This document shows positions 7,255 to 10,710 of a stretch of 10,710 nt of DNA, one piece after another. The position numbers and the translations under genes are program-made. The notes under the pieces were generated by a model, which searched no databases, was not told the DNA's origin, and worked only from the letters and a program-made list of their open reading frames with translations. Within the stretch, counting starts at the first letter, position 1; each line of letters starts with the position of its first letter. The stretch is from an uncultured Lachnospiraceae bacterium (GTDB taxonomy: Bacteria > Bacillota > Clostridia > Lachnospirales > Lachnospiraceae): assembly GCA_902783735.1 (NCBI GenBank), contig CACZSE010000134.1, positions 1 through 10,710 on the forward strand, written 5' to 3'.

Positions 7255-8505
7255 TTACTGAGCTTTGGCGTGTGAACCTGTGGCCGGGCTCTTCATGAAG
7301 GTAATGATATCGGCCCTGTTATCTTTTTTTTCCAGGACTGTCTTTATCCTCTTCAGTGCTTCTTCAAGTGTTGATCTCGGACAGGCTACGTTTATTCTTT
7401 GGAACCCTTCACCTTTTTCACCGAAAATGCTGCCGCTGTCCAGCCATAGCTTTGCTTCATATACTAACCTTCTGTCCAGTTCCTCATGACTGAGTCCCGT
7501 GTTTCTGAAATCCAGCCATAGCAGGTACGTACCTTCACTATCGACCAGGTTCACACCTTCAAGTTCATTTTTAACATATTCTTCCACATACTCTATGTTC
7601 TTCTTAATATAAGCATGTACTGCCTTAAACCATTCCAGTCCTTTACTGTATGCCGCTTCAGTAGCTACTAATCCCATAACAGACAGCTGACTGACTCCTG
7701 CAGCATCTTTTTGTTTGCGAAAAGCTCTTCTCAACTGAGTGTTGGGAATAAATATATTGGATATGAGCATTGTCGCAAGATTGAAGGTCTTACTCGGTGA
7801 AGTACACGTTATGCTTATGTTCTCAAACTCTTTTTTAATACTTGCGAAGGTTGTATGCTCACCTTTAAATATGAAATCATGATGAATCTCATCACTTAAA
7901 ACAGTCACGTTATATTTAACACAGATATCTCCGAGTCTTGTAAGCTCTTCTTTACTCCATACCCTTCCGACGGGATTGTGAGGATTGCAAAGGAAGAAAA
8001 GCTTAACTTTGTTTTCCTTTACCTTGTTTTCAAAATCCTCAAAATCTATATGATATCTGTTATCCTCTCCCAGATAGAGATCGCTGCTCACTGCCTTTCT
8101 TTTGTTATCCTCTATCGTTTCACAAAAAGGATAATAGATCGGAGACTGTAAAAGGACCGAATCACCTTCGTTTGTATAAGCCTTAATGGCCATTGCCAGT
8201 GCAAAAACAACTCCGGGTGTCTTTATGAGCCATCTTTCTTCCACATTCCAACCATGCTGTTCCTTCATCCACTTCTGTATGATCTCAAAATACGGCGTAT
8301 CTGATTCGCTGTATCCGAATATGGCTTCGTGAGCTCTCTCAACAAGGGCATCTTCAATATATGATGAAGTTTTAAAATCCATATCCGCAACCCACAGCGG
8401 TAATACATCTTCCGGTTTACCTCTTCTTTTAGCGAAGTCATATTTCAGACTTCTTGTATTTCTTCTGTTAACTACCGTATCAAAATCAAGATTTCTTTCT
8501 GCCAT
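7255..8505 (-). CDS. patB: PatB/MalY-family PLP-dependent C-S beta-lyase, copy 2, first gene of the met importer operon
   Basis: Second PatB/MalY-type enzyme, 416 residues. Hallmarks are NLDFDTVVNRRNTRSLKYD, LWVADMDFKT, Y124, NPHNPVG (N174), SDEIHHD (D205), SPSK with PLP lysine K239, and the FQRIN block with R370. It should release thiol or sulfide, pyruvate and ammonia from cystathionine or a cysteine derivative. Being first in an operon with metNIQ, it probably acts on the imported compound or on a product of it. The last 20 or so residues (ADIITFMKSPATGSHAKAQ) extend past the usual family end. The start is uncertain. I prefer ATG 8505-8503, which has GGTGA five bases upstream and matches the family N-terminus. 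In-frame alternatives are ATG 8517, ATG 8532 and GTG 8541, adding 4, 9 or 12 residues with poorer ribosome sites. Regulation is discussed under the LysR-type box upstream. Confidence 0.9.
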   Translation of the reverse strand: MAERNLDFDTVVNRRNTRSLKYDFAKRRGKPEDVLPLWVADMDFKTSSYIEDALVERAHEAIFGYSESDTPYFEIIQKWMKEQHGWNVEERWLIKTPGVVFALAMAIKAYTNEGDSVLLQSPIYYPFCETIEDNKRKAVSSDLYLGEDNRYHIDFEDFENKVKENKVKLFFLCNPHNPVGRVWSKEELTRLGDICVKYNVTVLSDEIHHDFIFKGEHTTFASIKKEFENISITCTSPSKTFNLATMLISNIFIPNTQLRRAFRKQKDAAGVSQLSVMGLVATEAAYSKGLEWFKAVHAYIKKNIEYVEEYVKNELEGVNLVDSEGTYLLWLDFRNTGLSHEELDRRLVYEAKLWLDSGSIFGEKGEGFQRINVACPRSTLEEALKRIKTVLEKKDNRADIITFMKSPATGSHAKAQ

Positions 8506-8567
8506 ATCATTCACCATTTTTAATGCGATCATCGGTCTCACATTTTTTTGTTTTCTCTATGCGTCAC

Positions 8568-8596
8568 AGTATATCAATATAATCATGCCTTGTATA
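8568..8596 (-). promoter_or_regulatory. Predicted promoter of the patB-metNIQ operon
   Basis: On the minus strand TATACA (8596-8591) and TATACT (8573-8568) are separated by 17 bases. A TG one base before the -10 gives an extended element, TGATATACT. Transcription should start near 8561, leaving a leader of about 55 bases before the preferred lyase start. That leader is too short to hold a SAM-I (S-box) or T-box element. Confidence 0.6.
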
Positions 8597-8617
8597 ATTC
8601 CTATTTTCTTTTATGGG

Positions 8618-8636
8618 TTATAACTTTTCCTTATAA
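8618..8636 (-). promoter_or_regulatory. Predicted LysR-type regulator binding site (T-N11-A box)
   Basis: A perfect 19-base dyad, TTATAA-N7-TTATAA, contains a T-N11-A core with TAA/TTA arms, the classical LysR box. Its centre (8627) lies about 66 bases before the predicted transcription start of patB-metNIQ, the usual place for a LysR recognition site. The same bases also read as a direct repeat of TTATAACTT (plus strand, 8618-8626 and 8631-8639) with a 13-base period. The adjacent gene on the upstream side encodes a LysR-family protein, the obvious candidate to bind here. Confidence 0.6.
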
Positions 8637-8666
8637 CTTAAAAAGCCCGAAAACATAAATAAAAAA

Positions 8667-8706
8667 AGCCATTAAAAGCATTTTTGCCGAGTGCTTTTTA
8701 ATGGCT
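8667..8706 (-). terminator. Rho-independent terminator after the suf-lysR transcript
   Basis: On the minus strand AGCCATTAAAAAGCA pairs with TGCTTTTAATGGCT, a 14-pair stem with one bulged A and an 11-base loop, followed by a run of seven T. It lies 27 bases past the lysR stop and insulates the suf-lysR operon from the importer promoter about 70 bases further on. On the plus strand no T-run follows, so it works in one direction. Confidence 0.87.
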
Positions 8707-8733
8707 TAAATTATCATATATGTTTTGATACTA

Positions 8734-9645
8734 TTACTGCATTACCATATCTTTATATTTTGCAAGTTCGTCAATATATCTCTTTCCGATGTCACTCAGG
8801 ATAGCGTCTTTACGTGAAATATATCCTATGGTCATCTTTTCATCCGTCTTTAATTTGACAGCCACATAATCATCTCCGTTAAGATCCTCGCATATTATTC
8901 CCGAGCAGAGTGTAAAACCGTTCAGCCCCACCATAAGATTTAACAGTGTAGCCCTGTCGTTGGCTCTGATATATTGTTTATAATTATATGTGCTCATGAC
9001 TTCTTCCGCAAAATAAAAAGAATTGTGATCTCCCTGAGCAAATCCCAGGCACGGATAATCGTCCAGTTCTTCGATAGAAACCTCATCTTTAACCGCAAGC
9101 GGGTTTTTCTTACTCATATAGGCATAGATGTTGCAATCGAATAACGGTGTAAATTCAATTCCTGCTTCCGTAAATATCTTGGAAAGAACAGTCCTGTTAT
9201 AGTCATTTATGTAGAGAACACCCAATTCACTGTTGTGGTTCTTTACATTGTCTATCACTTCATATGTCTTTGTCTCATGTATCTCGAATTCATATTCATC
9301 CATACCAAACTGTTTGATGAGCTCTACAAACGCATTAACCGCAAAAGTATAATGCTGCATTGATACACTGAAGCTTCTTTTAACTTTGGTTTTGGATATA
9401 TATTTTGAGTCCAAGAGTTCATACTGTTCGATCACGGATCTGGCATATCCTATAAATTCCGCTCCTTTTGTAGTAATTGACATACCTGTCTTTGAACGCG
9501 TAAAGATCTCAAATCCGAGTTCCTGCTCCAAGGATCTTAAAGACGAAGAAAGACTCGGCTGAGATACGAACAATTTTTTTGCCGCATCATTTAATGAGTT
9601 TTCTTTGGAAATCGCTATAACATAATTGAGCTGTGCAAGTGTCAT
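8734..9645 (-). CDS. LysR-family transcriptional regulator
   Basis: DNA-binding regulator of 303 residues, the standard LysR length. The N-terminal winged helix-turn-helix spans about 1-60, with the recognition region SLNDAAKKLFVSQPSLSSSL (17-36) and the following LEQELGFEIFTRS. A linker helix runs to about 88, and the effector-binding domain fills residues 91-300. The ATG at 9645-9643 overlaps the sufU stop as ATGA, with AGGAG eight bases upstream, so translation is coupled to sufU. The next operon downstream carries a good LysR box at the expected distance from its promoter, so it probably controls patB-metNIQ, perhaps responding to a sulfur metabolite such as O-acetylserine, cysteine or homocysteine. 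The effector and the sign of control cannot be read from the sequence. Comparable roles are known for CysB-, MetR- and CmbR-like regulators, but I cannot place this protein in any one of those groups. Confidence 0.92.
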   Translation of the reverse strand: MTLAQLNYVIAISKENSLNDAAKKLFVSQPSLSSSLRSLEQELGFEIFTRSKTGMSITTKGAEFIGYARSVIEQYELLDSKYISKTKVKRSFSVSMQHYTFAVNAFVELIKQFGMDEYEFEIHETKTYEVIDNVKNHNSELGVLYINDYNRTVLSKIFTEAGIEFTPLFDCNIYAYMSKKNPLAVKDEVSIEELDDYPCLGFAQGDHNSFYFAEEVMSTYNYKQYIRANDRATLLNLMVGLNGFTLCSGIICEDLNGDDYVAVKLKTDEKMTIGYISRKDAILSDIGKRYIDELAKYKDMVMQ

Positions 9646-10085
9646 AAACTGTTCTCCTTTATCTTCTTTCTGAACATCGCTTCAAGTGTATGCCACCCCA
9701 AAACGGCACATTTGACTCTGGCCGGCATATGAGCTATGTCTCTCAATGCCGATGCTTCCTCTAAACTCTCTATCTCATCTTCATCGGCTTCTCCTTTTAT
9801 CATTCGAAAGAAAATATCAGCAAGTTTTAATGCTTCATCCTTTTTCTTTCCAAGAACAAGCCCCATCATAATATCGGCAGATGCCTGGGAAACAGCACAT
9901 CCGTCCCCTGTGAAGGCTCCGTCAACTATAACATCATCCTCAAGCTTTAATTTCAGCCAGATATCGTCACCGCAACTCGGATTTACACCTTCCAATATAA
10001 GGTCCGCATTCTCAATATCATGCTTATATTCCGGACGGATATTGTGCTCCGTCAATATCTCATTATAAAAGCTTCTACTCTCCAT
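9642..10085 (-). CDS. sufU: SufU-type Fe-S assembly sulfurtransferase/scaffold protein
   Basis: Partner of the SufS cysteine desulfurase in Gram-positive SUF systems; zinc-bound SufU takes the persulfide sulfur from SufS and passes it on toward the SufBCD scaffold. The 147-residue protein keeps all four expected metal ligands: C38 and D40 in NPSCGDDI, C63 in GDGCAVSQAS, and C126 in RVKCAVLGW. The spacer between the second and third cysteines has the usual SufU insertion that separates it from IscU. I chose ATG 10085-10083, with a GAGG site seven bases upstream; it overlaps the end of sufS by 11 bases. A GTG 21 bases further up (10106) would give 154 residues but lies in front of the ribosome site and adds nothing conserved. 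The 3' end overlaps lysR by four bases. The assignment is secure. Confidence 0.94.
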   Translation of the reverse strand: MESRSFYNEILTEHNIRPEYKHDIENADLILEGVNPSCGDDIWLKLKLEDDVIVDGAFTGDGCAVSQASADIMMGLVLGKKKDEALKLADIFFRMIKGEADEDEIESLEEASALRDIAHMPARVKCAVLGWHTLEAMFRKKIKENSL

Positions 10086-10710
10086 AACCCATCCTCTGTC
10101 TGACACTCGCTATACTCTCAACAAGTGCATCAATCTCTTCTTCTGTATTATAAAACATGATACTTGCCCTGGTTGCCGAACCCGCTCCCAGATGCTCCAA
10201 AAGCGGCTGTGCACAATGATGTCCGGCCCTTACGTCTATACCGTCGGCCTCCAATATAGATGATACATCGTGAGGATGCACATCTTCTATTGTAAATGAT
10301 ACTATACCGTGATGATCGGCGGGATCCTTTGAGCCCAGAATATGAACATGAGGGATCTTTTGTATCCCTTCGATCGCCCTTTTGGTAAGATTATATTCTT
10401 TCTCTTCTATACTATCAAAACCAATGCTTTCTATGTAATCTATAGCTGCAGCAAGACCGGCAGCACCACCCGCATTAACGGTACCGGCTTCAAATTTGTG
10501 CGGAAGCTGTGCGTAAACCACACTCTCAAGTCTGACAGAATCGATCATCTCCCCGCCCGACATGAAAGGTTCCATCTCTTCAAGAAGATCTCTTTTTCCA
10601 TACAACACACCTATACCCATGGGGCCTAAAAGTTTGTGTCCGGAAAATGCAAGAAAATCAACATCCATTTTCTTTACGTCTATAGCCATGTGAGGAGCTG
10701 ATTGGGCAGC
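10075..10710 (-). CDS. sufS: SufS-type cysteine desulfurase (5' part outside window)
   Basis: PLP enzyme that removes sulfur from L-cysteine, leaving alanine and an enzyme persulfide that is handed to SufU. Only the last 211 residues lie in the window; the frame is open to the edge, and the full protein should be about 400 residues. Visible are AAQSAPH, which is the AQ/H part of the PLP-binding region, the PLP lysine in SGHKLLGP (K26 of the visible part), KFEAGTVNAGG, and RAGHHCAQPL with the catalytic cysteine C166 and the substrate arginine before it. The GHHCAQP context and the R-x-S at 181-183 mark the SufS (group II) type rather than IscS. An internal ATG at 10689 is not the start, since conserved residues continue upstream of it. 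The gene overlaps sufU by 11 bases. Genes for SufB, SufC and SufD would be expected to the right of the window. Confidence 0.95.
   Translation of the reverse strand, partial: AAQSAPHMAIDVKKMDVDFLAFSGHKLLGPMGIGVLYGKRDLLEEMEPFMSGGEMIDSVRLESVVYAQLPHKFEAGTVNAGGAAGLAAAIDYIESIGFDSIEEKEYNLTKRAIEGIQKIPHVHILGSKDPADHHGIVSFTIEDVHPHDVSSILEADGIDVRAGHHCAQPLLEHLGAGSATRASIMFYNTEEEIDALVESIASVRQRMGYGE

Noticed and set aside
10086..10106. GTG start for sufU, seven codons before the ATG
   Set aside because: The added residues include the ribosome site of the ATG and match nothing in the family.
1..10710. Mobile element, CRISPR array, phage or defence system
   Set aside because: No repeats of array type, no transposase or recombinase, and every gene belongs to a housekeeping, transport or signalling family, or to an unassigned solenoid family.

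Overview
The window looks like a chromosomal segment of a low-to-mid GC Gram-positive anaerobe, most likely a clostridium of the Lachnospiraceae type. This is inferred from the protein style, the strong AGGAG ribosome binding sites, the SUF system built on SufS and SufU, and the HD-GYP protein with a seven-helix membrane sensor. No rRNA or other taxonomic marker is present. All nine genes are on the minus strand, so transcription runs from high to low coordinates. I see no mobile element, tRNA, CRISPR array or phage gene, and no gene-free gap longer than about 190 bases.

In the direction of transcription (right to left), the first block (10710-8734) is the tail of a SUF iron-sulfur operon. 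It holds sufS (5' end outside the window), sufU and a LysR-family regulator whose ATG overlaps the sufU stop (ATGA). A strong intrinsic terminator (8667-8706) closes the block.

The second block (8640-4542) is a four-gene transport operon: a PatB/MalY-type C-S beta-lyase, then metN, metI and metQ of a methionine-type ABC importer. It has its own extended -10 promoter. A near-perfect LysR box, TTATAA-N7-TTATAA, is centred about 66 bases before the predicted transcription start. The leader is only about 55 bases, too short for a SAM riboswitch. The operon ends at a clear terminator at 4542-4570.

The third block (4525-2373) starts from a second extended -10 promoter. It encodes a DUF3737-type right-handed beta-solenoid protein overlapped by a second PatB/MalY paralog (ATGA overlap). 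I see no terminator after it.

The fourth block (2273 to the left edge) is a large membrane-bound HD-GYP protein: seven transmembrane segments, two PAS-like domains, a coiled coil and a catalytic HD-GYP domain. Its C-terminal end lies outside the window.

Together the genes suggest a sulfur-handling neighbourhood: uptake of a sulfur amino acid (MetNIQ), C-S bond cleavage (two PatB-like enzymes), use of cysteine sulfur for Fe-S clusters (SufS/SufU), and a LysR regulator placed between the SUF genes and the importer, probably controlling the latter. The families are well known. The less ordinary points are the wiring (regulator coupled to sufU, LysR box replacing a riboswitch, lyase at the head of the met importer) and the DUF3737-lyase pair. 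I did not find a clearly new defence or mobile system.
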